Below are positions 1-11,564 of a stretch of DNA of 64,000 bases, in pieces. The position numbers and the translations under genes are program-made. The notes beneath the pieces were generated by a model. The model saw only the letters and a list, made by a program, of their open reading frames with translations, was not told the DNA's origin and did no database searches. This stretch comes from Atherix ibis (Eukaryota; Arthropoda; Insecta; Diptera; Athericidae): positions 42,793,920 to 42,857,919 of the forward strand of contig OY282606.1 of assembly GCA_958298945.1 (NCBI GenBank), read 5' to 3'. Within the stretch, counting starts at the first letter, position 1; every line of letters begins with the position of its first letter.

Positions 1-1034
1 ATTGGTCTAGTCACTAAATTAATAATAACATCACAAACTCTAATCAAAAAAAAATTGAAACATGAATTTCGGTAGTCGAAACATGTTCAGGAAAATTTGC
101 AACAAATTAATCTAAATTCGATAAAAAACGCGTAAAAAGTAAGTTCATTGTAAATGTGGCAATATGGTAAAAATTTTTTTTAAAATGTCATTTCTTGTAA
201 AATTTGTACTGAAAATTAAATTTTTAGCGCCACGACAACTTAGCTAGAATCTAGCTAGATTCGAAAAACAAAAATGCTTCCTCATAGGCGCTGACGTCCC
301 AGTGTCACTAAATCAGGTCACTGGAGTAATATTTTCCCTGTCATTTGTAAATGTTTATTAGAGAAATGCGTATAAATTAATGTGCTTAAGTTATTATGAA
401 AACGAATCTGATAGTCATGAAATAAGATGCCAATGGAAATTAATTGCAGATCAATACACAAAATTTCACATAAATGAAATAAATTTACCCTCATTTCAGA
501 TATGATAAATCCACCATCTAGCAATCTCATCGAGTTCAAAAAGAATATTATTCAGGTGTGTTTTAGACATTAATTACTAGAATGCTATGAAAGCTCTAGA
601 ACCTCATTATAAAATCCTATCTAATCAAAACGTCATTTCCAGGTTTGAAAAATCTCCAAAACTTTTTGGATATTTTTCGGAAGAATACCGAATTAACAGC
701 ATTTTTGATTCCATCTCCTACAATATCTACACTTCAGATATTTTCACATTCAATAATATAGTTACAGCCACAATTGCTAATTAACCGAACATAAAAACTC
801 TAAAAAGGCATGTTTTAGACTCTACAAAACTACATTCTAAGCTTCGTAAAGTTGTCTAGACTCTAGAAGTTGAAAAAATAAAGTCAATGAGCAAAAAAGT
901 GTCCATATCACATTCACTCTCAACTATGAACAAACTCTCTCTTTTGGTAGGTTTTTTAGTGATTGCAGCTCAATTTCAAAAAATACAAAAGTAGAATAAT
1001 GTGGATTATATTGTATTTAGTGTTTCTTAATTAT
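1..1034. other. AT-rich non-coding DNA
   Basis: No recognisable gene. The short ORFs at 318-539 and 587-784 show no family motif. Positions 850-1030 are ordinary low-complexity sequence leading into a retrotransposon fragment. If Pli continues leftward, this is intron or downstream flank. Confidence 0.5.
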
Positions 1035-1400
1035 ATATCAATTACTTACACTACTCGACAACAGATCTAAACTATCACTTAATAATAAAAGCTTAATAGT
1101 CTCGTATAACACAGTACTTAAACCCATTTGTACCTACGGACTTGAACGTTACAGTTCCACCAAGCCTTCCAGTACCCATTGACTAGAATTCCTTCAATCC
1201 CAAATCTTTGTAAAATTGTTGATGTCCATTTCTATAAACATCCCCTTTGTCCGCAATTATAATTATGTATCATGTTGTGAAAAAATTTTAATACACTTAC
1301 AACCAAGACCCACCTCTCCTCATAATAATCCCCTTGTCGATTAACATTTAAGCTATAAAGAACTTGAAAATCGCAGAAAAGCATTCTTAACGTTAAATCG
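1035..1400 (+). mobile_element. Jockey-type non-LTR retrotransposon fragment (end of reverse transcriptase ORF)
   Basis: Plus-strand translation gives LSLNNKSLIVSYNTVLKPIC followed by TYG, the conserved segment near the end of the Jockey-clade ORF2 (LSINNKLLIYKQ..LRPVWTYG). A frame-shifted stretch near 1205-1240 resembles the following NAPWY segment, and 1300-1390 resembles the NPLA..L region. Stops and frameshifts show a dead copy. It is joined directly to a mariner fragment at about 1400. Family assignment is by motif only. Confidence 0.6.
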
Positions 1401-1404
1401 AACA

Positions 1405-1700
1405 TTGCCGACAATTGTAATTATCCACCACAACAATGCCCCCTGTCATACAGCCATCACCGTCAGAGATTCTTGTTATTCCTTAGCCACCTATTCATCT
1501 GATATAAGTCCGTGTGTCTTTTTCAGTTTCCCAAGATCAAAAAACACTTGAGAAGACGTCATCTTGGTATTGTCGATGACATCCAAAGAAGCGTGACCGA
1601 GTACCTGAAGGCTATTCCAGTTAAAGCCTTCCAGCTGCTATAGAAGAGAATCTACTTCCAGCGTTCCAACACTACTCCGAAAAGTACAAATAACGCCTCT
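1405..1700 (+). mobile_element. Mariner (group C) transposase fragment, C-terminal third
   Basis: Plus-strand translation reads IIHHNNAPCHTAITVRDS and then, after a frame change, SDISPCVFFSFPKIKKHLRR and an IPVKAFQ..Y..W segment. These match the second catalytic block (HHDNAPCHT), the YSPDLSPCDFFLFP block and the C-terminal end of D,D34D mariner transposases. The usual HDN aspartate is replaced by asparagine (HNN) and the second D of the SPD..PCD block by valine, so it could not be active. There is no N-terminal half; the hairpin at 1708-1770 follows immediately. Confidence 0.7.
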
Positions 1701-1707
1701 ATTGACA

Positions 1708-1770
1708 TTGGGCAGCTCCCCTTTAAACGGAGCAAATATCAATGTTACTCCTTTTATAGGGGCTGCCCAA
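1708..1770. repeat. Imperfect hairpin
   Basis: The arm at 1708-1735 (TTGGGCAGCTCCCC...) pairs with 1745-1770 (...AGGGGCTGCCCAA) with one gap and a few mismatches. It directly follows a mariner C fragment and may be the terminal region of that element. It is too GC-rich for its surroundings to be chance AT pairing. Confidence 0.6.
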
Positions 1771-1779
1771 GAGAACATT

Positions 1780-3132
1780 GATATACAAAAATAAAATAAA
1801 ATTGTTCTTAATCCGTGAATAATGGAAGACGAACCTATCTAAGGTAGAGCTAGTAAATCTCGCGAAGTAGAGTAGTAATGATGGGTGATTACACCTTCTT
1901 GTAATTTTAAAATATTTTTCAAAATATTATTTAAAAAATCTGCTCGTTACAATAAATCTAATTATAAATGCGTGTATAATAAAAAAAAATCGATATTTCA
2001 AAACCTCAAATGGTAAACTGACTTGCCTTTAAATAGTGTTTTGATATACCTTCAAAAAAAAACCAAAAAAAAAAAACGTAGGGAGTAGGTTGATTAAAGG
2101 TGTTCAGTGCATTCCATTAGAGAAAAAAATACTGAACATAACCCAGATTAAAATTATGCAACCAAAATGAAATAACACCTTTTCAACTACATTGAAGTTA
2201 AATAAGATTTGCAAAAACGATAGAAAAAATAAACAATTTCCAACCTGTTCTGGGTATATCCTCCAATGGGGCACTAGTGAATATATACACACAAAAAAAA
2301 CTCCCATTTCTCCGACATAATATTATGTTAAATAAGCAACAAATCCAACACACATTTTGTCTTCTACAAATTATGGCACAAAACTCACTTTCTGCATAAA
2401 TTTACATACTGGTTATGAATATGTGTATATATTGTTGCATATTATATCATTCGTACATAAAATATTTTATGTTTTTCAAGGTCAATAGTAAATATGACAA
2501 AATCAAAATTGTACTCAGTTTTTTTTTGGCAAAGAATATAAACACATAAATTCGAAGAAAATTAAATGGAAAACCAATAAAATTATTTATTGGCAAACAA
2601 ATGCTATAACATATTTTTAAACTGGCCTAAGTAGGTGACTACGACTCGTATAAAAGAAAATTGCTTGTGCTATCATTTTTATCGTTTATCAACAAATCTG
2701 TCGCATTAATTTAATATTTTTATTAACAAAACACATGCGTACGCAAATGCCTACGTAAGCAAATGTACTCGTACTTAGAGTTCGATAACAACCAAATCAA
2801 AAAAAATATATTTAAAAAAAAATATTATTATCTGTAGAAATTGCCTAAATAATGCGTTAGAGGATGTTATTATTATCTTTATTCGTATTTTTTTTTTACC
2901 AATATTATCCACTGATAACGATTTATACGAATTGTTACTGAAGTATTTAGCGAGGACTTTCCTCCCCAAAACATATTCATATTTTTTTATCTTTTAATAC
3001 AATTTTTTATCGAAAATATTTTAATTTCCGTTTAATCGGAGCTTTTTTTTCTTCTTTTGGTCCTTTTGCTTTGAAGGGAAAATTAATTTTATACAAAATA
3101 AATACTATCACTTGATATACCGAAGATTCACT
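1780..3132. other. AT-rich non-coding DNA
   Basis: Long A and T runs (1980, 2050, 2520, 2885) and no conserved reading frame. The ORFs at 2104-2307, 2775-2969 and 3007-3192 are low-complexity and resemble nothing I know. Confidence 0.5.
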
Positions 3133-4292
3133 TACTAGCACTTCGGCTGAAAAGTTTATAAGATAACCGAGTAAAAATATATTTTTTTGCAAAATTCATT
3201 TTTATTATTCAACATAGTTGCCTTCAAGGGCGATACAGCGATTATAGCGATCTGCCAACTTTTCGATACCATTTTTATAGTACTCTTTCGGTTTTGCCTC
3301 TAAATAGGCCTCAGTTTCGGCAATCACTTCATCATCGGTCTTAAATTTCTTGCCACCGAGCATTCTCTTGAGGTCTGCAAACAGGAAAAAGTCGCTGGGG
3401 CCCAGATCTGGAGAATACGGTGGATGGGGAAGCAATTCGTAGCCCAATTCATTGAGTTTGACCATCGTTTTCATCGACTTGTGACACGGTGCATTGTCTT
3501 GGTGAAACAACACTTTTTTCTTCTTCAAATGAGGCCGTTTCTTAGCGATTTCTTTCTTCAAACGATCCAATAACGCTATATAGTAGTCGCTGTTGATCGT
3601 CTGTCCCTTCTGGTGATAGTCAATGAATATTATACCATGCGCATCCCAAAATACAGATGCCATCACCTTGCCAGACGACTGTTGCGTCTTTCCACGCTTT
3701 GGAATCGGTTCGTCGCTCGCTCTCCACTCTGCCGACTTCCGATTGGACTCTGGAGTGTAGTGACGGAGTCATGTTTCATCCATTGCCACATATCGACGCA
3801 AAAATTCGGGTTTATTGCGCTTGAACATCTCCAAACACTGCTCAGAATTATCAACACGTTGTTGTTTTTGGTCCACAGTGAGCTCACGCGGCACCCACTT
3901 TGCACACAGCTTTCTTCAGAGTCTCAGCTATCTCGCTCAACTTCACTTTACGGTCATTTAAAATTATTTTGTGGATTTTTTTGAGGTTTGCTGCCGTAAC
4001 CACCTCTTTGGGCGTCCACTGCGTTCTGCATCAACTGTGCTCGTACGACCAGTTCGAAATTGACGAAACCAATATTTCACAGTTGAAATAGTTGGAGCAG
4101 AGTCCGGATAACGTTTGTCAAACCATGCTTTGGATTCCACTGTATTTTTTTTCATCTCACGAACCAATCGACCGATTGCTGTCAAATTTTGACAGGAATC
4201 ATTTGAAGCATGATGCTTTGTGATAATTAAGTAGATTTTTGCAAGAGGCGCCATCTAGACGTCAACCTTATAAACTTTTCAGCCGAACTGTT
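3133..4292 (-). mobile_element. Full-length but inactivated mariner (D,D34D)
   Basis: The inverted termini match exactly over TTCGGCTGAAAAGTTTATAAG minus its last base (3142-3161 and 4268-4287). Outer ends are near 3133 and 4292, and the length is about 1.16 kb, normal for mariner. The transposase runs on the minus strand. An N-terminal helix-turn-helix part begins MAPLAKIYLIITKHHASN near 4254. A frame change follows near 3970, then an MDET block in which the expected Trp codon is TGA. The C-terminal half is open (3666-3205). At least one frameshift and two stops make it a pseudogene. It is related to the copy at 25752-27046 but not a recent copy of it. Confidence 0.88.
3205..3666 (-). pseudogene. 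Mariner transposase, intact C-terminal half
   Basis: 153 codons, open to a natural stop after a typical C-terminus (..CIALEGNYVE). It holds the HQDNAPCH block and the YSPDLGPSDFFLF block. Between the HQD aspartate and the PSD aspartate I count 34 residues, which defines D,D34D mariners. The first catalytic aspartate lies upstream at about 3780 and is separated by a stop, so this is a fragment of the decayed transposase and not a free-standing gene. A family member would be about 345-350 residues. Confidence 0.85.
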
Positions 4293-4799
4293 ACTGACAA
4301 AATATAAATCAACATGAAAATATTAGATTACCTAGCCCAGTGCTTAAATAATTAATCTCTCCTTTTTGATAACAAGCAGATTTATATGACAAATTAAAGT
4401 AGATTGACATAACACTGTAAAGCATTAAAGTGTTCTATCGGCGTTTTTCTATCTAAAAAGAGTTAGAGATTCAAATAAATCTCCAGGGAAAATTAAAATC
4501 ATAATATTACGAATTTAAAAGGAGGCATCAGCAATTTTGCGGAGAATATTAAATTGCTAAGGACTGCATGCGATAGGAATTGGAACTTTTCGTTGAAGCC
4601 CAAAATTCAATTCCATAAGTCCAAATAAGTTTTATAATTAATTTGTGCATTAAAATTTTACTTTTTATGTTCCAGGTAGTAATTTTTTCTTAATAACTTT
4701 TAAATTAAATACAATTTTATAATTTATATTTTATTGATTGATTATATTATTGAAGCATCGAAGTTGTGGTTGGTTTGTTAGTGTACACCTTTTCCTTCA
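4293..4799. other. AT-rich spacer between two transposons
   Basis: No coding frame or repeat end seen. A run of AATTTTAT-type sequence at 4650-4740 adjoins the truncated end of the next element. Confidence 0.45.
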
Positions 4800-5726
4800 A
4801 CTAACGTGGCAACGTCTTGTTAGAACCACATGTTCTGTAGGCCTAATTGATCCAATTCGGGCAGAAGAAAGTTTTCCAACATGTCCCGATAACGATCACC
4901 AGTAACTGTTACAACATTGCCTCCAGCATTCTCAAAGAAATATGGCCCAATGATGCCGGCGACCCAATGCAGTTTCTCTACGAGGGTGTAATGGTCTTTG
5001 GTGTATAAGTTTATGGTTTTCAGTGCCGCAATAGTGCGTATTCTGTTTATTAACAAAGCCAGCTAAGTCGAAGTGTGCTTCGTCGCTCATAATGATGTTT
5101 TACCAAAAATGGTGGTCGTCTATATCGAGCTGTAAGTCTCGGGCACTCCAGTCTCACCATCGTTCATGGTCATTTACCTGCAGCTATTGTGTCAGTTGAA
5201 TTTTATACGATCAAAAAACAAATCTTTTTTGAGCATTTTTAACATGATGGAGATATTCCCAATTATTGTGCACGGCTTCGATGAGAGGTATCCGGATTGT
5301 CGTACGTTGGCTTAATTGTCGTCCAAGTCTTTGCTTTATCTCACAGTGTATGCATATTTTCAAAATTATTCAATACACCCTTAATGGTTGACTTGCTCGG
5401 TATATGATTAACACAAAAAAAGTCACGAAATTTTCTCTGATTATTTACAATTAAACAATTAATTACATAAAATGTTTTAATAACTTCAACAAGTTGTTGT
5501 GGCGTTAGATGCTCCATAATAAAGTGTTATCGATCACTTTCTACGACTGCCATACGCCAACGGACAAATGTCATCCAAACCAAAATGGCGGTCAAACAAA
5601 ATCAATCTGGAACAGCAAAAACACCCTATACTACCACTATTATCCTCTTGTTAGAAAGCTCTATTCTGTTACTTTAAAGAGAAATTGGCCAAGAGATTTC
5701 TTGAGACCTTAAAAATCACCCTATAT
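4800..5726 (-). mobile_element. DD41D mariner-like element, 3'-truncated
   Basis: Minus strand. The outer end near 5726 starts AGGGTGATTTTTAAGG. The transposase starts near 5515 (MEHLTPQQLVEVIKTFYVIN), with an N-terminal helix-turn-helix region, and stops interrupt the middle. A late block at 5056-4820 contains VAGIIGPYFFENAGGN and RYRDMLENFLLPELDQL, ending just before the second catalytic block. The same element, better preserved at the 5' end, is at 13130-14067 on the other strand. The last third and right terminus are missing. Confidence 0.8.
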
Positions 5727-5822
5727 TTATTGTTAATTTCGCATGGTTGTCCTGAAGCATAAGTGGTTATAGATAAAGTCTGTTATTTTCAAGTCTTTTT
5801 AGTCTAGAATGTGGTTTCTAAG

Positions 5823-6160
5823 TTAGGTAAAGTCATTAGTACATTGTGGAATCATGTTAGTATGCTCATGTGGGCTTTGGGTGCCGACGTATCGCTTGAA
5901 TACGCGCTCATTTCCGATCTTGTTGTTAAAGTCCTCCAAATATGATTTCTGTGTCATACTTGCAACAGGTGGCGGGCGTTCGGTCTCTACTTCTTTAAAG
6001 AAAATGTCCTTTCCCGAATCAGCAAACTCTTCCGTAGCGGCATGACCATTTATAAGGGAGATATAATTTGTATTTGCTTTGCACATTTATCGCTTCAAAT
6101 CTGATAATAACAGGATACATTTTCTGACTGACAAATATTCCTGTTTCGAGCAAGTGGTGT
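5823..6160 (-). pseudogene. Unidentified broken reading frame
   Basis: An 87-codon minus-strand ORF (6086-5823) contains TERPPPVASMTQKSYLEDFN and KRYVGTQSPHEHTN, a composition that looks like real protein and not AT-rich noise. Just upstream (6160-6040) another frame reads ETGIFVSQKMYPVIIRFEAI, also protein-like, so a frameshift near 6040 may split one older gene. I do not recognise the family. It could be a retroelement, a DNA transposon of another class, an integrated viral fragment or a host gene relic. No introns or termini are evident. Confidence 0.35.
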
Positions 6161-6594
6161 TTTAAATGGCAGCTAGAATATCTATTTCAATTACTCTTCT
6201 CCAAGTCTACCGTGGATATGAAAAAATATATAAATTAACCTAAAAATGAACTGCCATTTTCCAAAGCTTGAGGTTGGCCTTTGGCCACAAGAATCGAAGT
6301 GGCTTCCGATTTAATTTGATAATACTTATCAAGTGTCAATGTTCAATTAACAATATTATCACTAAATATTGTCATGTCTTATTTTTCTTATACGAGTACA
6401 ATTATTCAATTTTTTTTAAATAAACGATTTTGAAATTTTCTATCAGTTTTCTTAAGAAAATGTAAAATTTATCAATTTTTAAATAAATGATTTTTATGCT
6501 TTTTTTTATTTTATTTTCTTTTACTAAATATATGCAAATGAATAATTTTGAAATTTAATAGAGTAATATTGTTACATTTTTATATACTTAAAAT
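6161..6594. other. AT-rich non-coding DNA
   Basis: Contains long T/A runs from 6400 to 6540. No motif was recognised before the palindrome that begins at 6595. Confidence 0.45.
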
Positions 6595-6701
6595 GACCAT
6601 ATGCATTTTATTGCAAAATCTAAATCCTACATAAAATGTTATTTAATAAGTAAATAACATTTTATGTAGGATTTAGATTTTGCAATAAAATGCATATCGT
6701 C
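6595..6701. repeat. Near-perfect 50-bp-arm palindrome
   Basis: Arm 6599-6645 is the exact reverse complement of 6651-6697 (47 bp), with a 5-base loop ATAAG at 6646-6650. After one mismatch, three more pairs extend it to 6595-6701. Perfect pairing in such AT-rich DNA implies a recent inverted duplication. It is followed by GTCAATAAATAATAATAATT, which also occurs near 19515-19535 at the end of an RTE-like fragment. Confidence 0.9.
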
Positions 6702-7040
6702 AATAAATAATAATAATTATATTAAAGTATTATATCGACTTCATAAGACGTTTCATTTCAATGAGCAAATAATACCAAATTTTGAGGGTTTTCAGTCAAG
6801 TTAATTTGGCTAAAATAGTGATCAATAAGTAAAAATGAATAAATAATTATCAATAGTGTGGAGCTTTCTTTATGCACAATAGTCTCCAATTACTTGCGGA
6901 TACTAATTAAACAAGTTTGCTTCGTTCGTTCGATAATCGCAAGAATATGCTTTTTCTCTAATAGGATTAGTCCGTTCTAATATCATATATTTTAGTATAT
7001 AATTACTATTTATTTATTTAAATGAAACTTTTTTAATTAC
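6702..7040. other. Start of the Pli intron after the 7272-7041 exon (minus strand)
   Basis: The donor GTAATT at 7040-7035 opens this intron. No further Pli exon was found between here and position 1. The expected next exon would begin with the FHA-domain segment that follows DMFQ. Confidence 0.6.
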
Positions 7041-7272
7041 CTGAAACATATCTGTATCCTCGTCCACTTTGTATTCAACAATAACTGCTTGATTTCGGGT
7101 TAATGTATATGATATTGAATGCTGTTCAGCATCCAATATGGCTTGTGATGTTTGAGGTGACTGAACTATGTAATGTTTCGATCGTTTAACACCATTCGGT
7201 TCTGTGCGCTTATGTAGAACAAATTTCGAACGACGCCTCCCTCTGTCGCCTTGTGGCAAATATCCGTTATAT
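7041..7272 (-). CDS. Pellino, internal coding exon (N-terminal part of the FHA-like domain)
   Basis: Pellino is a RING-type E3 ubiquitin ligase that binds the kinase Pelle/IRAK through an N-terminal FHA-like domain and acts in Toll-type immune signalling in the cytoplasm. This exon gives 77 codons that I recognise as nearly identical to Drosophila Pellino, including NGYLPQGDRGRRRSKFVLHK, SKHYIVQSPQTSQAILDA and TRNQAVIVEY..DTDMFQ. The acceptor TTGATTGCAG ends at 7273. The first base A completes a split Gly codon from the upstream exon. The donor is CAG|GTAATT at 7041/7040, phase 0. The next exon, further left, is outside the window. No stop or frameshift is seen, so the gene looks functional. 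Confidence 0.95.
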
Positions 7273-8559
7273 CTGCAATCAATTAATTTCAATTAAACCA
7301 AATTTGGCAGAATTATTTTTATTAATAAATCAATAAAGTTCATAAACAGAAGAAATTTCATTCAATAATGAAGCGGACAACTTTTCAATAACTCATTAGG
7401 ATTTTCAATCATAGTCAACATAAATACTTATGCTCATGTGTTTCTTGGTAGTCTTCTAAATAGCTGTAATATATTGCTTCAAAAAGCTTTGGCAAATTTT
7501 CAAAATTACAACTTTTCTCTTAGGTAATCGGATGGTGTATGATTAAAATAATGCCAAAAACAGAAGAAATAGAATCACTTTGAATTCGAAGAATTAAATT
7601 AGAGCAGAAGTTCAAGGGCTGTAAATTGATTGGTGTACAAAAGCATAATCGGAAACTTTTTTCAAATCAATAAAAATTTACTTACGAGTATATTTCATGA
7701 AAATAACCTTAAATGTTTGGATTTTCGTAACTACAATGAGATTGCTTTTTCCTTATTACAAAATTTATACGTTATTAGATTTAAGAAAATACTAATTTAA
7801 TTTAAATTAAATTTCCATAGGACAATTCACAACCAAACATGTCATTTTAAACCCTAAGACATGGGTTGATCCAGAAACTTACCATCTTTGAATATGATTT
7901 GATCCAACTATCAACAAATCCTATTTTTATTTATGTTTTGTCTTAAATTAAACAATAAAAGGACTATATTTTTAATTAAAGAAATAAATATTCATATTAA
8001 TTTAAAGGGCTTAATACATATTAATTTAAAGGGCTTCCATTTAAAGGTTCCTAAATGAAAAAAATATTACAAGTCCGCTTATAAGTACCATCATTTTTTT
8101 TTTAATTTTATTTATTCAAACACAAATTTATTTTTTGTAATATTTTTTAAAATCATTGCAAATAATGTTTTCAACTTGTCAATAATTAATTTCAAAATTC
8201 TTTTTCTTTTTCTTTTAGTTTCAAGTCAAGATTTCCGGAAATTTCATTTTCTTTAAGTCAAGATTTTCGGAAATCGCTAATTGGATATTTTTCTTTTTTT
8301 AAATTGATTTCAAGTGAATGTACTTAAAAAACACAGAACGGTTAAATACAACGTCAAAAAAAATTCAAAGACGTGGAGCAGTATTAAAAATATAAGACGT
8401 TTTGGCCGCCTCAGAGCCACAACTTTCTTTTTAAAAATAAAATAATACCGATAAGTAAGCAAGTGAAACGGAAATCCTACAGCAATGGAAATAACATCCT
8501 AATTAAATATGGAGCAGATTATACATGTAAGCTTTTCAACCGTCAAACAAAGCCTTCAG
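7273..8559. other. Intronic AT-rich DNA
   Basis: No coding motif. It contains the short direct repeat at 7993-8036 and T-rich runs at 8090-8220. A GC-richer stretch at 8395-8440 (GTTTTGGCCGCCTCAGAGCC) may be the decayed 5' part of the retroelement that follows. Confidence 0.5.
7993..8036. repeat. 20-bp direct repeat, two copies
   Basis: CATATTAATTTAAAGGGCTT occurs at 7993-8012 and again at 8017-8036, a 24-bp period. It is probably a small tandem duplication. Confidence 0.85.
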
Positions 8560-9770
8560 AAAAGCAGACCTCCCTTAATATAAAACTTACGATACTACAT
8601 CCGCTGACAAAAGTAGTATATGGTCTACTAGAAAAGTAGTATATGGATTGAAATGTTAAATACATTGCGAAGATTGAAGGTATCTGGGTATGTCTTAAAC
8701 ATAACTGCTAGTTACTTCAGAGGTAGAACATTGAGCTACAATGCTGATGAAAAACCTAAGCTATATAAAGTCACAGGAGGAATTTCCCAAGGATCAGTTC
8801 TGGAGCCTTTGTTATGGAACCTCTTGTACGGCGACGTACTAAGGCTACTCATGGATGTAATCATGGTCGCTAAATATATGGAAGAAATCACACAAGGATC
8901 TGACGAAACAGTTTATGCCATACGCTAATTGCTCTCATCGGTTAGCCTCCAGTTGGCAGACAAGAAAACGGAAATGGTACTTGTAACTGGCAGGAAAAAT
9001 ATAGAAAATGGCTGTAGGTATCTGTGACATCCCCTCGCGCCTTTTGCTTAGATACCTGGGTATACAAATCGAATGCAAATTGCGCTTTGACGAGCACGTG
9101 CAGATAGTTAGCGGGAAAACCGTAACATTGATAGACCGAGGCAGAGTAGGCGGAGGATTTTGACTAGCGTCACCTGCTCTATACTCCTCTATGCAGCTCC
9201 AATATGATCGGAAACTATGGCGTGCGAGTCGCATGGAAGCGGGATAGCAATTATATATCGTCAATGTTCTCTGATCGGAAACTATGGCATGACGCCGCAT
9301 GCATTATTGCAGATATGGTCCCGATATACCTTATGACTGATGAAAAAAACCAGATTTATGGTCGGAGGCAGAATAAGCGAGAGTCAGGAAACTCCCAATA
9401 AATCATCGCCAAAGAGGAGAGGCAGAAAAACATTCAAAGATGGTAACGGTTCATGGCTGCTTCGGAGCCTACCAATTCAGCTTCAAAATTGATAAAGCTA
9501 AGGAATGCCCATCCTGTTCTAGAATTATTGAAGACATGGAACATGTATTCTTTTAATACCCAAGCTTCTCTGATAAAAGGGAAACGCTTGAGCAATTTCT
9601 TCGGATGCAAATAGTACCAAAGAACATAATCAAGACGATGATCGCTTCTATTGGCAACTAGATCGTAGTATCTAACTTTGCCTCGGACTTTATTAAAAAG
9701 CTCTGAGAAGAAGAAAAACTAGGAAGCAAGGCGAGTCTGTAGCCTATAATGTAATAAACTAATAATGATT
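8560..9770 (+). mobile_element. R1-like non-LTR retrotransposon fragment (reverse transcriptase to 3' end)
   Basis: An open stretch at 8653-8928 reads VTGGISQGSVLEPLLWNLLY then GDVLRL, the RT segment around motif 4 (GVPQGSVLGPLLWNLLYDGVLRL). Beyond it, in shifting frames, are SLQLADKKTEMVLVTGRK, LLYAAPI, a segment resembling VIADMVPIYLM..EKNQIYG (9300-9370) and a C-terminal tail near 9600-9710. The catalytic YADD box is degraded (VAKYMEE in its place). Several stops and frameshifts mark it as dead. The related fragment at 36957-38515 shares the AAPIW..AM block. Clade is by motif; R1 or LOA are possible. Confidence 0.75.
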
Positions 9771-9789
9771 GTTCAATAGCCATTCAAGT

Positions 9790-10150
9790 AAAAATGAAAA
9801 ACCAGTACCATTTTTAATAATCCAATTAATGAAATTTCAACGTTTAAAATAATCCGGTTGGTTTAATTTTTGCAATAATTGGACCTTATAAGGCTTAAAA
9901 GCCATAACCTTGTGCAAACTTCGCCATGTGGTCATTGTGAACATACGTATAACCAATAGTTGAGAACGTCGGGAAACCGATAATACTGGATTCTATGATA
10001 CGTTTTCATTCACGAAAGCAATATTTTCAGTTGAACTGCCTGTACGAGCACATGTTGTTGATGGTATCTTTTGTACTGAACCGGTACACTCAAATTTATC
10101 AACCAAATTCTTGATTGCAGGCTCAAATGAACGATCATTTTAACCAAAAT
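9790..10150 (-). mobile_element. DD41D transposase fragment, N-terminal DNA-binding region
   Basis: Minus-strand translation gives IKNLVDKFECTGSV and TGSSTENIAFVNENVS, then SVSRRSQLLVIRMFTMTTWR and HKVMAFKPYKVQLLQKLN. This is the second helix-turn-helix and linker seen in these elements (RRSQQLGLS..TTWRIL..LGL.PYK.QL.QELKP). One stop lies in the middle. No catalytic block follows. It abuts the end of the R1-like fragment. Confidence 0.7.
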
Positions 10151-11559
10151 GATCGACAATTTTAAGAGATGTGACTTTTACAGATCGACCAATTTTTATA
10201 ATGGATTTGAATTATTTTAATATGATTTTCGAGCAAAAGTGAACAAATCATAAAAAATGGTAAATCGTCTACTGTGAACATGCCCAAAAACTGAATGATG
10301 GACCAGTCAACATAGCCAATTTCAACGCTATTGACAAAAAAAAGGTAAACCAGTTCAAAAAATCTAAAATATCTTTTTCTTTCATTTATATAATGCACTT
10401 CAAATTATATTATTTAAAACTATAATTTCATAATTACCTACAATGTATGAAAATTTATATTAGAATTTTTAAGTTATCGTTAAACTATAAATCATCATAT
10501 CAAGTAATCACTTTATTATTAAAGCAATATTAAATGAGAAAATTTTAAAAAAAAGTCTAATTTAAAAATAACTTTAAAAAAAATATGCATGCAGTTTATT
10601 TGAATTTCGAAAATTTCCTTTCAAAATATACCAACATAAATTCTACATTTTTATGTATAATAATCTCAGAAAAATTTATGCGTCTAACGAAACATAAACG
10701 GCTATAAAACAAATTTATTAAAGTAAATATGTCCTATATATTTTCTTAGAAATAATATATTTGTAATAATTCTTAAGAAAATCTACATACAATCATCTAG
10801 TGATGACAAACTAATACGATGGCTTTTAACTTTAATGGAGAAGAAAAACAGAAAGAAACACGCAAACTTCTAAAGACGAAACCACGAATATAGAACTAAA
10901 AAATTTTCAATTTCGTTTACAAAATAGATAAAAACTAAAATTACATCATTTAAACTTTACATTATTGCAAAGGTTATGAAATTTTCGTTACTAAATCCAA
11001 ACATACGTGACTCTTTAGTATACATCACACTAAAATTTCAAAAGCATTTATCTCTACACTGAGATCTTAGTTAATATTAGTTGGTGACATCTTAAATCTA
11101 GAATATCATCAAAAGCGAGTGTCTTCCTTGACGCTCTCCTTCTGACTATAAATATAGTACCTTCCTACCCGTTTGACGTTATTTGTTAAACACGATAAAG
11201 ATATTCAAATATTCCAAAGACGTGCTTTAATAAAATAACAAATCAACGAATGATCAGCAAACAAAATTTCTGATAAAAGGATAAAATTAGAAATTAATAA
11301 AACCACACGCTAAGATTATGCATAATTTTCATTATAATTTATTAATGGTTTATATCCAAAAATATATTGTACTACTGCCAGAAGTAACCAAAAATATTTA
11401 TTGAAGTTAAGTATTCTTGGTGACTTATTTATTTCAAAAGAGAAAGAAAAGTTAATATTATATTTGAACTGTTATATGAAAATAGAAAAGTAATTGCGGG
11501 AGAGGAAATTTATAAAAGTATGTATAAAAATAAATGAATAAATAAAAATAGAGTTCAGA
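10151..11559. other. Intronic AT-rich DNA
   Basis: The minus-strand ORF 10162-10398 is hydrophobic and without family resemblance. The segment at 11090-11240 is more complex but non-coding in all frames that I checked. Confidence 0.45.
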
Positions 11560-11564
11560 GTTTA

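Noticed and set aside
2104..3192. Three minus-strand ORFs of 60-67 codons
   Set aside because: Hydrophobic or lysine/isoleucine-rich frames expected by chance in AT-rich DNA. No motif and no splice context.
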